The position numbers and the translations under genes were made by a program. Source: Bisporella sp. PMI_857 (lineage: Eukaryota > Ascomycota > Leotiomycetes > Helotiales > Helotiaceae). Taken from it: a stretch of DNA of 43,314 nt. The first letter of the stretch is position 1, and every line of letters begins with the position of its first letter. Below are positions 30,566-40,824 of the stretch, piece after piece. Below the pieces are notes generated by a model. That model saw nothing but the letters and a program-made list of their open reading frames with translations. It did not search any database and was not told the origin of the DNA. Location of the stretch: positions 1-43,314 of the forward strand of contig JAJSPD010000159.1 of the NCBI GenBank assembly GCA_021307315.1, given 5' to 3'.

Positions 30566-31619
30566 CTTAAGATGCTTTAGCCTAAGAAATCGATCTCGTT
30601 ACGCAAAATCAGCGACCTTTGATAGCAAAAGCGAAGAGCTTCATTGTAAGGATATCTATGGTACGTACTCCTTTATAAATTCATTGGCAATAGTGTTGTC
30701 AAATATAAGGAGGCTAAGGTTTTAACACAAGTGAATGAGGAGTGCTCTCAAATCTGCCTCGCCAGGGGAAACAAGAACTGTGGCATGCCAAATCGAGGGT
30801 CGTCTGAGGGAGGTACCCGTCGAAAACAGCTAGGCAGAAGATTCGAGGGGGTGTTGTACCCATTGACAAGGGCGAGGCGCGCATGAATTCCGACGCCCAC
30901 TGGTGCACTCCTCACTGTCAATATATCTTCTTTTATCTGTCGTGAACGTGCGTTCAGCAATATACTGTAAGGCTGGGGTTTACTGGAACGAGTAAGCAGC
31001 TTTGCCTCTTCCGGGCCTTAGCTCTACATCGGCGAGTTCCAATTTGTAGAGTAGGTAAGTAATTCAAGAACAACCCGTTAAGTGAATAGTAATTTATAGA
31101 GAAATTCATTGTTGAGCAGATATCAGAGTTCTGATATTTCCGCGCGCGGAAGAATCAGCCTGGTAATCTGCCAACGTAGAGTAACTTTGAACCTTAGCCA
31201 GCCCCTGTATAATAGCCAGCTAAACAGGATCTTGGGCCATGACGCGGACCAGTGGCCGGATTCACTCACATCTAAGCACCTGAAACATCGCCAACCACGT
31301 CGCTGGGACCCCGCACCGGATCACGTGACCACATGGGAGTGAAGCATGGCACTCCAAAGTGAAAACAGCACAATCAAGATGATAGGGGCGGAAGATTGAC
31401 TATGATTGGTGGAGGGTTCATAAGTTCCAGGGATTCTGAGTCGTTGCCTGAGCGTGAACCCGCGAAGAAAAGTTTCTGTCCAGTCATTGGGTCGCCCACG
31501 AGTGGAAGGCTACTGGTGTCGTCTATACTTGTTGTGAGAAGTAGGGTAGAGCATCAAGAAATAGTTGTTTATTCAGCACTCCTGTAAATACTCTTTCTTG
31601 ACTCTTCTTCCTTACATCC
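30566..31619. other. Intergenic region upstream of the membrane-protein gene
   Basis: Presumed promoter and leader on the minus strand near 30566-30750. Farther right are short palindromes (for example TTCCGCGCGCGGAA at about 31138, next to ATATCAGAGTTCTGATAT). No supported gene is seen; the open frames at 30714-30960 and 31109-31342 carry no domain. Confidence 0.45.
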
Positions 31620-32035
31620 TCGGCTTAAAGACCTTGTCGTTCGAAAAGCCCTTTCAGGCGCTCGGCAGTTGCCCGTTTCACTATACTTTCTGCCTCTGAT
31701 ACGGTAATCGCATGAATTTTCCGGAGGTGGGCACGGGCATTAGTTGTGCTAATAGCTCGATAGCTTAAGCACTGTCTGTATTTACAGTACTAGATCCGAT
31801 GGCCTTTTGCATCGTGTATAGGCTCAGTAGAAAAAGGCGGTCGAGCAAAAAACCAGGTTTGAACAGCCTTCACCTTTCGTTCGGCAATAACTTTGGTAAG
31901 CGCAAAATATAGTGAAGGTGCTGTGCTAACAGGATGCGCTAATATTACAGTTGAATCGTCATCAAAGGGCATGTCTGAATCGAGCGAGGAAAGAAAGAAG
32001 CAATCTGTAAATGCAGTATCGCCATCCATTATCAC
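31620..32035 (-). pseudogene. hAT transposase N-terminal relic with BED-like zinc finger
   Basis: Minus-strand translation: acidic N-terminal text (MDGDTAFTDC), KAVQTWFFARPPFSTEPI, then a stop, then YCKYRQCLSYRAISTTNA and RAHLRKIHAITVSEAES. The C...C...TTNARxHLRxxH spacing resembles the BED finger at the start of fungal hAT transposases. The stop and absence of a following catalytic domain make it a fragment. Ends with ATAERLKGLFERQGL near 31628. Confidence 0.5.
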
Positions 32036-32907
32036 AGCAGGAAGCTTGCTAAAGAAAACCGGACTGAAAGATTGGCGTAGTTAAAACTCCAGGAAAAGTT
32101 GCGTTGCTTCGAGAAAAATAACATGAGTGAGGGAGACAAAGTTCACCTTTTATCCCATAGAAGCATTAGGTAAAAGTACCGGTATTAGGAAGCAATTCTA
32201 GGTAGCTCTAGGCATCTCTAGGCATCTCTAGGCAGCTCCGGATTACTCTACGTGGCAAAGGTGTGAAACCCATGGTGATTGTAGGTTTACTAACGTCACG
32301 TGGTTATATTGGCAATATGGGCAATATTGGCAAGGCCGTATTGTATTGCCTTTGACCATATTGCCAATTTATTTCCAATACGAATTGGCAATATCCATAT
32401 TGTTGACAACACTGCTCTACACTGTCGTCTAATGACCTAGTGACGCACAATCTCCTCGTCAGGCTAAACTTCCATGGAATAACAGCCGCATAATAACGCA
32501 TTTAGCTCGATTTGGACGATTGCGCAGCAGCGCATTTGTGGGGGTATATGCAGGCAAGTATGGGTGGTGATTTGAGCCACGTAGAAAATTTGAGGCGGGG
32601 TTCTTGCCCTCCTTGGTAGCGTTGATTCTTATGTCCCCAAGTATATTATACTTTTGAAGTCCATTCCAGCAGTCATCGTGTCCAAAATTTCCTTAGCCTA
32701 TTCAACATCCTTTTCAGCAAGGCCTATGTCCTATAATCAACTCTACTAAGCTCTAATTCATTCAAATCCTAACAGACTCTTTAGGCTTTGTTTACAACCG
32801 CTCTCAGCAAGCCGTTGATATTCCCCTGCGTTCTCTCGCTTCATATCTGAACTATACCAATGTGAGGAAGCTCAATATCATTATATATCAATATCTAAAA
32901 CTGTTAG
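32036..32907. other. Intergenic region with ATTGGCAAT-type short palindromes
   Basis: At about 32305-32405 the sequence repeats GGCAATAT, ATTGGCAA and complements in both orientations, giving weak foldbacks. At about 32200-32240 CTCTAGGCAT is repeated. No coding sequence is recognised. Confidence 0.4.
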
Positions 32908-33129
32908 ATGTGTGATGATAATTACGCGGAATATTCATGTGCTGACAAACATGAAGTGAGAGGGGAGGAACGGGCAAGAGTTCATCATGTGGCACTATGC
33001 CAGACTGCACAAGACAGTGGGCAGACCTGCGATGCTAATGGGCGTGGCCGGGCTCATGACTGGCAAGATGACGACGATAGTCAAGAATGTCCTGAGTGCA
33101 GGGGAGAAACGCCTCCAGAAACACCATAA
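32908..33129 (+). CDS. Small Cys-containing hypothetical protein
   Basis: 73-residue single-exon ORF (MCDDNYAEYSCADKHEV...). It contains HHVALCQTAQDSGQTC and CPECRG, a Cys pattern reminiscent of small fungal proteins of unknown function with paired Cys motifs, possibly metal-binding. No signal peptide. The run DWQDDDDSQ precedes the CxxC. Could be a chance ORF; there is no neighbour or splice evidence to support it. Confidence 0.4.
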   Translation: MCDDNYAEYSCADKHEVRGEERARVHHVALCQTAQDSGQTCDANGRGRAHDWQDDDDSQECPECRGETPPETP

Positions 33130-33205
33130 ATTCAAGAAGGATTATGGATTCTTTGTTTTATACCTCTTGAGTGAAAGGAATCAACTTTCAATCTCGTCCC
33201 TAATA

Positions 33206-33758
33206 TCACTCAGTTGTATAACTGCCTCCCCAAGTATACGTTGCACAATAATTCTTCGCATTTTCAACCCACAAATCCCGTGAAGTAAATATCCTATTAT
33301 TAGTTAGAATAAAAGTCTATCTAATTTCTTTCTTTAACTTACCAAGAATCTTCTTGTCTTGTAGCAAGATAAACCTTGTGTGGAATCTTCATAACCTCTG
33401 CTTTATCGAGTGGGCCTGTGACATTGAAATCGTAGAGGAACCATGCTTTCACATCATACTTTGAATCAAAGTTGGGAAGACAATGTTCAGCATCATGACA
33501 TTCAGCTTTTAAATCGTGGTTCATTTGCCGACTAAGGATCTGTTGACAAAAGATGTTCCCAAGACAACGAACTCGCGCATTTCGTCCTGATGGAATATCC
33601 ATAACACGAACCCGGATAATAACTCGAAGTGGGTTAGAATCCATTCCTGTCGTTGGAAAGTAGAATGTTAAATCGTAAAGCTTGAGTACGTAAGGAGCGA
33701 AGAATATTGGAAGCCCAGCTTTTTTATCGAATTCCGACTTGTGGGTCCATTCACGTGC
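33206..33758 (-). pseudogene. 3' part of an unrecognised host gene with a 49-nt intron; 5' end missing
   Basis: Minus-strand open frame from 33758 (just after a TAA) to an intron at 33294-33342 (GTAAGT...AATAG). It is spliced into a second exon ending at a TGA, 33206-33208. Spliced text includes LPIFFAPYVLKLYDLTFYFP, MDIPSGRNARVRCLGNIFCQ, KYDVKAWFLYDFNVTGPLDK, SWIFTSRDLWVENAKNYCAT and YTWGGSYTTE. A Met at 33644 could start a shorter 137-residue protein. The frame is open 114 nt upstream of it and the Tc1-like element begins at 33785, so the 5' end was probably lost. I recognise no domain. Confidence 0.5.
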
Positions 33759-33784
33759 TTAGATCACCACGTTTGTGGAAGCAC

Positions 33785-35230
33785 CAGTGGGTGACAGGCT
33801 AATTTACGCACGGGCCACAACACTATAAATGTAAATAATCGAGAATAAACAAACCACTTCAACTACTAATATGGCGCCCTCAACTCGATATGGAAGCTAT
33901 CGCACGCCTTCCCCTAAACCACTGGACGGCAAAGATGCTACAACTACTCGGAAATGCCGGTATTTTGACGCAATCGACCGGAGTCCAGAGAAAAAGTCCC
34001 GGAGGGAGATTGCAGCCGATATAGGCATTACAGAAAGCACAGGCCGGAATTGGGAGAAACAGAGAGAGACTTTGGGTTCTCTTGCACGCAAGAGTACCAG
34101 GAAGGGAGGTCAAAAGCCTGGTCCAGCGTCAAAAGTCACAAAAAGCATATGTAAAAAGCTCGTGGATCCAAAGCATAATCCTGTCCGGTTTGCTCGATTA
34201 GAAGCACAAATACAGTACCACATCCTACCCGTGGGAAGACGCCAATTGACCAGCAAATTAAAGGAGCATACTGACGGAGGTTAGATATATAAGTGCGCTT
34301 TTGTCAAGAAGGAGATCTCTGCCAAAAACGAAGGAGAAATGCAGGCATACGACATTGAACATGAAAGCAAACCTCTGATTGGTTTCTGGGATCATATCCT
34401 TTTACAGACGAGGCTCATATAGACCCGTCATCTATCTTCCAAGAAGGTGTTCTACGAGAGCTTGGGCATCGATGTAACGACGAGAATATAGTGCAAAGGC
34501 CGCCTCGGACAGGAGTGAAGTTTCATGTAGCTGGATGGGTCAATTGGTGCGGCAAAGCATCCAAATTATAGTTCTACAGTGACGAGGAAGACCATGTAGA
34601 GCAGCCTCCAACGCCTCCCAAGCCTCGCCGGCGTCCTACTACTGAAAGCGAGGCCGAATATATGCAGAGAGTACAGGAGTGGGAGGCGAAGAAGCCTCAT
34701 CAGGTGGAAGTCAAAGTCAAGGGCAATGCCATGACTCAGAAGTATTATGTGGACCGTCTATTGCCTATCTACTGTCAAGCTATCAAAGATCAGGCCAAGA
34801 GAATACCTGGAGAGTGGTATTTGCAGGAGGACGGGGACCCTTCACATGGCATACGGAAAGAAGGCCTGGCGCGCAGCTACAAAAAGAAGCATGGTATCAA
34901 AACCTTATGCACCCAGCACAGAGTCCAGATCTGAACCCTATAGAGGCATGCTGGAACATTATAAAGCAGAGACTATGGCGTAGGCTGTTCCACTCTGAAG
35001 AGGATGTCAAAGCAGCTATTCAAGACGAATGGGACAAAATCACCATGAAGGAGATACAGGACCGTATCAAGGACATGCGTGGACGATGCACAAGGGTCAA
35101 GAATAATGGTGGGAAGCCTATTAAGGCTGCCAAATGGTAATTCGTTGAGTAATTAGAATAAATAATCGATGTCAACCGCCCTTGAGTTCTGGTGATGTGG
35201 CCCGTGCGTAAATTAGCCTGTCACCCACTG
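33785..35230 (+). mobile_element. Tc1-like element (copy 2) with degraded transposase
   Basis: Inverted termini CAGTGGGTGACAGGCTAATT at the left and its exact complement at the right end, both continuing through TACGCACGGGCCAC. The transposase on the plus strand starts MAPSTRYGSYRTPSPKPLDG at 33871. It shows HTH text ITESTGRNWEKQR, then FTDEAHIDPSS (first Asp), WYLQEDGDPSHG (second Asp) and DLNPIEACWNIIKQRL (Glu). It is broken by stops (about 34282, 34569) and frameshifts near 34260-34400 and 34900. The flanks GAAGC on both sides are suggestive of a short duplication but are not the TA expected of Tc1. Confidence 0.85.
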
Positions 35231-38200
35231 GAAGCGTCTGTGTTACCTCAGGCACTCAGGCCATATGTGGCCGTGCCAGGGGCATCAGACCAGACTATAC
35301 CTAATCGGTAAGTCACATGTGGTCCTCGACCAAATGGCCTGAGTGCCGTGTCCTGACGGGTACTAAAGGCAGCGAAGCCGCACGACTGTTACAAGACCAA
35401 TATTTCCATGTCGCAGGAGAGTCGGCCTACACCAGGGTCTTCAAGCCGCGATATGGTCCACAGAAATGCTATCGATGCCAGGAAATCGGGCACAAGGCGT
35501 ACTCATGCACGCAACTGCAAGTCTGTGCCAAGTGTGCTCAAGTAGGACACCATCACAGTGAATGTCAAGCAGTAATACCAAAGTGTGCCACATGCGGAGG
35601 GCCACACGAATCGCTCAGCGGGAACTGCGGAACACGCCACCGCTCCCGGGATGCGTAAAACCTTTCAAATACTCCGATTGAATGTCCGGAAGCAGCGAGA
35701 GGTGCAACACAGTTTAATGAGTGATGAGCAATTGAAGGGATTGTGGAGTGTTGGCGATATCTGAGCCATATGCGAGGATCATCGACGGCACTATGGTGAC
35801 AGCCCCAATGGGACACCCAAACTGGATCAAAATAGTACCCATAGTCCAACGTGTGGAAAGGTGGGCGGTTCGAAGCATGCTCTGGATTCAGAAGGATATC
35901 GAAGCAGAACAGGTGCCAATACAATCGTCATCGGACCTCACGGCAGCGGTATTGCGACTCCCAGACCGGTCGATACCAGTGTATCCAGTAGTTTCAACAG
36001 TCCGTATACGGGATAATTTTTTAGGAACTAGTCCGTTTGCTAGTTTGTAAAATCTGTACGATCTAGTTTGACATTTTGAGGTGTACGGACTGTTTAAACT
36101 TAGCTAGTTTAAGTACAAACTGCAGTTTCGCTTCTAACCCCTAAAATCAATCACGTGAGTACCCCTTTTGGATCATCATCATACATTGGCTGTATTACAT
36201 GACCAATAAACAACAAGCTCTCAAGTCTCTCCCAATCCTTCAACTTGTACCACGATTTAAAACATGCTAAGGCCTTAATCATCTTCATTTCGAGTTGATT
36301 CCTTGTAACTCAATCATGTGACATAACACATGCACAGTAGTCACATTGCGGGGTCCTCCCGCCAAGGTCATAACAATCACCATTTCTTTGCAAAAGACGC
36401 TAAAAGAGATAAAATTTACCTAGGGGCTTTACTGTTTTTAGCATAGCTAACATATAAATCAGGAATTTACTAAACAAACTAGTTTCCTAGTACAAACTGC
36501 AGTTTGCCTACTTTACAAACGGACTAGGCTAGTACAAACTAGTTGGAATATATCATCATCTAGTACGTTTCCTAGTTTAATAAAATCCGTACGATCTAGT
36601 TTGTACTGCAGTACAAACTGTAAACTGGCAAACTACTGGACACCCTGGTCGATACTGGTCGTGTCAGTCTACGTTGAACCGCAGGATGCAGAGGCATTGA
36701 GGGTTGCGATACGCGAATTACACCAGGTACTAAGAGAAACACGCAGCGAGATTGGCACCCGAGTGGATGTGGTCCTTGCCGGGGATTTCAACTGGCACGA
36801 TCAATTATGGGGAGGAGAGGACATCTCACGGGAAAGGCAAGGAGCGGCCGACCCGATCATCGACGTCATGAGTGAGCATGCCCTACACAGCTTGCTCCCG
36901 AGGGGAACGAAGACGTGGCAACGGGGGAATCATGAGTCAACAATTGATCTGGTACTGGCTTCCGAGGAATTGGCAACATCAGTGGTGAAGTGTACAGTCC
37001 ACACGACCGAGCATGGATCCGATCACAGAGCAATTCAGACAACGTTCGACGTCGCGACTCCGGAACGAGCTGTTGAAACAAGGCTGCTTTTCAAAATGCG
37101 CCGTGGACCGACATAAAAGACAGGATTACTACCAATCTTCGCTTCGTTCCTTTTGGCGGAAGTGTACAGCAACAGGCAGATGGGTTGATGACAGCGGTGC
37201 TGGAGGCAGTCCATGCACTCACCCCAAGGGCTAAACCTTCACCATACGCGAAGAGATGGTGGACAACAGATCTCACACAGCTGCGGCGAGTCTATACGTA
37301 CTGGAGGAACCAGGCTAGAACGCAACGACGGATGGGTCGCATGTTTCCTGAACTAGAACAGCAAGCAAATGAAGCTGCTAAGGAATACCATGATGCTGTC
37401 CGGAGACAGAAAAAGGCGCACTGGGAGGACTTCCTCGCAGATGACACAAACATCTGGCAAGCGGCAAAATACCTAGATCCTAGCGGCAGTTCAGCATTTG
37501 ACAAGATACCGCCGCTAACGAGAAGAGACGGATCCACCACGAAAAACAAAACTGAACAAGCAGAGGAACTGCTGTCGGTGTTCTTTCCCCCACTGCCGGA
37601 GAGGATAGAAGATGAAGGACCACGACCACGGCGAACCGCAGTGTCGATGCCTCCCCTGACCATGGAAGAAGTCGAACGGAGGATGTTTGCGGCGAAGGCA
37701 TGGAAGGCGCCAGGAGAGGATGGGCTACCAGCCATGGTATGGAAGCAGGTATGGCCAGTGGTCAAAGACAGGGTGTTGCTCCTCTTTCAGACTTCGTTAG
37801 ACGAAGGGGAACTCCCTACACAATGGAGAAATGCCAAGATCATACCGCTGAAGAAGCTAAACAAAGGTGATTACACGGTTGCAGAATCATGGAGGCCGAT
37901 CTCGCTGCTCTCCACACTGGGCAAGGTCCTGGAGTCGGTGATTGCGGAAAGAATATCGCACGCAGTAGAGACCTGTGGTCTGCTCCCCACGAATCACTTC
38001 GGGGCCAGAAAGAAGCGCTCTGCTGAACAGGCACTTTTGTTGCTGCAAGAAAACATCTATAATGCATGGAGATCAAAGAAGGTCCTTAGCTTGGTTAGCT
38101 TCGACGTGAAGGGCGCATACAATGGAGTGTACAAGGACAGACTGTTGCAGAGACTCGCAGCGAGAGGCATCCCACCGGCCCTGGTGCGGTGGATTGATGC

Positions 38201-38602
38201 CTTTTGCTCAGAACGCACCCCAACCATACTAGTCAATGGCCACACGTCTCAACAGCAGCCACTGCCACAAGCAGGCCTACCGCAAGGGTCACCACTGTCG
38301 CCAATCTTGTTCCTCTTCTTCAATGCCGACCTAGTTCAGCACAAACTGAATGCAAATGGGGGATCAATAGCATTTGTGGATGACTATAACGCGTGGGTTA
38401 CAGGGTCATCAGCGGATATGAACCGAGAAGGGATTCAAGCTATCATCGACAAAGCAATGGACTGGTAAAGGCGGAGCGGAGCCACGTTCGAAGGCAAGAA
38501 GACAGCAATCATTCATTTTACTAGACGGCATGACCGAATCAGTACCAGACCCTTCGCTATCAAAGGGGTCGCAGCTCAATTAGGAAATTTGTAAGGGTGT
38601 CA
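35231..38602 (+). mobile_element. Tad-like non-LTR retrotransposon, truncated at both ends
   Basis: Carries the C-terminal part of ORF1 (35317-35658) with three CCHC zinc knuckles (CYRCQEIGHKAYSC, CAKCAQVGHHHSEC and a third starting CATCGGPH). ORF2 starts near 35652 (ILRLNVRKQREVQHSL) and has an AP-type endonuclease: ISEPYARIIDG, VVLAGDFNWHDQLWGG, STIDLVLASEELA, GSDHRAIQTT. The reverse transcriptase follows (37185-38468): RPISLLSTLGKVLE, VSFDVKGAYNGVYKDRLLQ, QAGLPQGSPLSPILF and the catalytic FVDDYNAWV. Frameshifts lie near 35740 and 37095, and there is a stop at 38466. The 3' RNase H part and tail are missing after about 38590. A hAT-type element splits the endonuclease. Confidence 0.9.
35977..36647. 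mobile_element. 671-bp non-autonomous hAT-type element in the LINE endonuclease
   Basis: Termini CAGTGTATCCAGTAGTTT (left) and, in reverse complement, CAGGGTGTCCAGTAGTTT (right). Perfect 8-bp target duplication GTCGATAC at 35969-35976 and 36648-36655. No ORF inside; the interior holds many short ACAAACTAGTT / CTAGTTTG repeats in both orientations (for example around 36010-36110 and 36470-36620). Removing it with one duplication rejoins LRLPDRSI to LVVSVYVEPQ in frame. TIR start and 8-bp duplication are hAT hallmarks. Confidence 0.93.
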
Positions 38603-38922
38603 CGGCATAAGTGGGTCTATACCCTTCCTGGCCGCCATTCCATTGGCTCCCGCTCTTATGGGTCGCTTTTGTCGCGTGCCGCAGGAGGTGCCAGCCGCCC
38701 GCTGGTCAGGTGTATGAATAGCGATACACCGCTTGGGTTTCGGTGCGCCTGGGCCTGCTTGAAAAGGTACGTCTCTTTCTGAGAGATCATCCTCACTATC
38801 CTCGTCACTATTGTCAGTCTGTACAGCTTGCCTAGCCAGAGCTGTAAAAGGGTTGCTGGCGGTTGGATTATCGATTGTCGTTGTTCTTCCACGTGACCTT
38901 GCTTCGCTTGCGGCATGAACTT
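38600..38922 (-). other. Open frame on the minus strand, possible retroelement gag fragment
   Basis: Continuous frame from about 38922 to a TGA at 38600-38602: RSRGRTTTIDNPTASNPF, TALARQAVQTDNSDEDSEDD, VPFQAGPGAPKPKRCIAI and a basic end (GTRQKRPIRAG, ARKGIDPLMP). The composition (acidic then basic, Pro-rich) is gag-like, but no zinc knuckle or other domain is present. The TGCCGTGACA at its end also resembles the LTR terminus of gypsy elements in this window. Uncertain. Confidence 0.3.
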
Positions 38923-38932
38923 ATCTCATAAA

Positions 38933-39038
38933 TCAGACCCTCGGCGAGGTAATATGCCCCACATGTGGGCCGTATGTGGGCCGTACACTCCTGAGCCAAT
39001 AAAAGAGCTCAGAAGGTGATTCCTCTCCGAGGGTCTGA
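38933..39038. repeat. 106-bp foldback with 17-bp inverted ends
   Basis: TCAGACCCTCGGCGAGG at 38933-38949 mirrors CCTCTCCGAGGGTCTGA at 39022-39038 (one mismatch). A doubled GTGGGCCGTA lies inside (about 38965-38985). Could be a very small MITE; no target duplication was found. Sequence from 39039 to 39293 is AT-rich and empty. Confidence 0.75.
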
Positions 39039-39293
39039 GAGATTCTCGCAAAAATTTTGCCCTAAAAAAAAGCTAACCATTCAATTTTGCTAACAAAATT
39101 TTTGCTTAACTTCAAAGCTGTACATCTTTATTAAATATAATAGTAATCAATTTACTTATAAAAACAAAAATAATTATTAAATAAATCTTAATATAATGTG
39201 ATACTTTTTATATTTATTGTATTAGTAGTTATTAAGTTATTAGCAATTAAAATCATAAACTTACAGCAAAATTCCCAGAATTGGCTGACTAAT

Positions 39294-39719
39294 TGTAACA
39301 GTCAGCCGAAGGGTTTTCAGCTGTAGGACTTTCAGGGCTGCAAGCGGCACGCTCCGCCCATGGCCAGCCACGGGCTTACAGCTACAGCAGCCACAGGCTT
39401 CCAGCTACAGCAGCTCCAGCAGCCACAGGCTTACAGCTACAACAGCTACAGCAGCCACAGGCTTCCAGCTACAACAGCTCCAGCAGCCACAGGCTTCCAG
39501 CTACAACAGCTACAGCAGCCACAGGCTCACAGCTACAGCACAGTGAAAGATATAAGGAACAGCTAGAGCTTTCTGAACAAGGCAAGCTTGAGTTTTTCCT
39601 TCCATGTTAGACTTACAAGCATACTTCTAATATCAATTCATCACTATTGCAACGACATCGCTAGTCACATATTTTATCTGTTATATTGCAATCCCTCCTG
39701 CTGCCCTCTATTTGTTACA
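39294..39719 (+). mobile_element. Solo LTR, 423-bp family, third copy
   Basis: Starts TGTAACAGTCAGCCG, ends CTATTTGTTACA; aligns along its length with 19908-20330. Shared blocks include GCAAGCGGCA and GCTCCGCCCATG-type text, the CAGCTACAGCAGCCACAGGC minisatellite (about 39364-39542), TATAAGGAACAGCTAGAGCT and ATCCCTCCTGCTGCCCTC. The flanks (CTAAT left, AGCAA right) are not a duplication, so ectopic recombination may have replaced one flank. Confidence 0.85.
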
Positions 39720-40621
39720 AGCAATTTTTAGTAAAAACATACAAAAATACGTTAACAAATAGTATAGTCGAAATAAAAACGCAAGCAATACATAAAAATA
39801 AAAGTTGCGATAAAAAGCATTCGCGTTTTTGTTTTTTATTTTTTACTACAATAGTAAACAAACATTTTATTATAACATAAACAAATAACAGTATTAACAA
39901 ATTAACTACGTTTAACGTATTAATAATCGCTTAAAACGCTTAACAAAATGCTGTACAACTACAAATACTAGTTTTGTAAAAAATTTTGTTCGCGCTACAG
40001 TTTAGCAGTATTAAGTATAATAACAAACAAAGTACATTATTTTTACCGCAAAAAAATAATTTAATATTATAAATAATATTTGTATTACGCTAACTTTTTG
40101 TAAGCTATAATTGTGTGTTTTTAGTATTTGTTTCGCATATATGCTTTAGCAATGCTTTATTATTTACTTTTTATAATACTGAAAATATAGTTTTTTTTTT
40201 GCCGACTATTTATTTATATGCAGTTTCCGACATTTTTATTTTTATTTGTACTTTTACTTTAACAGTATAAGCATTTTTTTATTTTTTAACTTTACATTTT
40301 TTATTGCTAAACTTAACCGAACGGACTTTTTTTAAGGTTGCTAAACAGCTCCGGAAATTTTAAAGCTGCATTTATAAGTAACACTGTAAAGCAAAACGCT
40401 CGCATTACGAGTATTACTAACAGCCGAACGTATATTCAAAATGTTTTTTTTTTCAGCAAATTACAGCTATTTTACGTAAATATACAAACGAACATTTAGT
40501 GTCGAACGTTTTAAGTAGCTCGAAATTAATAAAACTAGCAAATATTAATAGTTTAAATTTTCGAACGGCTTTCGAAAAGTTTTACGCACTATTTGCTACT
40601 TTTAATATACCGGCTTGTAAT
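39720..40621. other. AT-rich non-coding stretch between two LTRs
   Basis: About 900 bp, strongly AT-rich, with no ORF above about 65 codons and no recognisable domain in any frame. Possibly a heavily mutated transposon interior or an AT-rich island; I cannot assign it. Confidence 0.5.
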
Positions 40622-40824
40622 TGTCACGGCACGTAGGATTGGAGCAACGGCTCAAAGTAATACGGGTAAGAATCGAGAATAATAGAACTACAGAACTATG
40701 GAAGTAGAAAGGGAAGCCTATATACAGGAGTTCGGATCACGTGACGTGCTACGCGAGTGTCCCCACGGGTGCCTTACAGGCCGTCAGGCCTTATAGAAGC
40801 CGTAGGCGCGCCAGCGCCGTGACA
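40622..40824 (-). repeat. 3' LTR (203 bp) of the Ty3/gypsy element
   Basis: Bounded by TGTCACGGCACG and CAGCGCCGTGACA (TG...CA in both directions). On the minus strand it directly follows the pol ORF and a purine tract, so it is the 3' LTR; the 5' LTR would be beyond the right edge. The pol frame enters the LTR and stops at 40791-40793. Confidence 0.88.

Noticed and set aside
30714..30960. Minus-strand 64-70 codon ORFs upstream of the membrane-protein gene
   Set aside because: Two overlapping frames without recognisable features; more likely chance frames in GC-richer DNA.
39294..40824. Pairing of the LTR at 39294-39719 with that at 40622-40824 as one retrotransposon
   Set aside because: They differ in length, sequence and termini, and the 900 bp between them is non-coding; they belong to different families.
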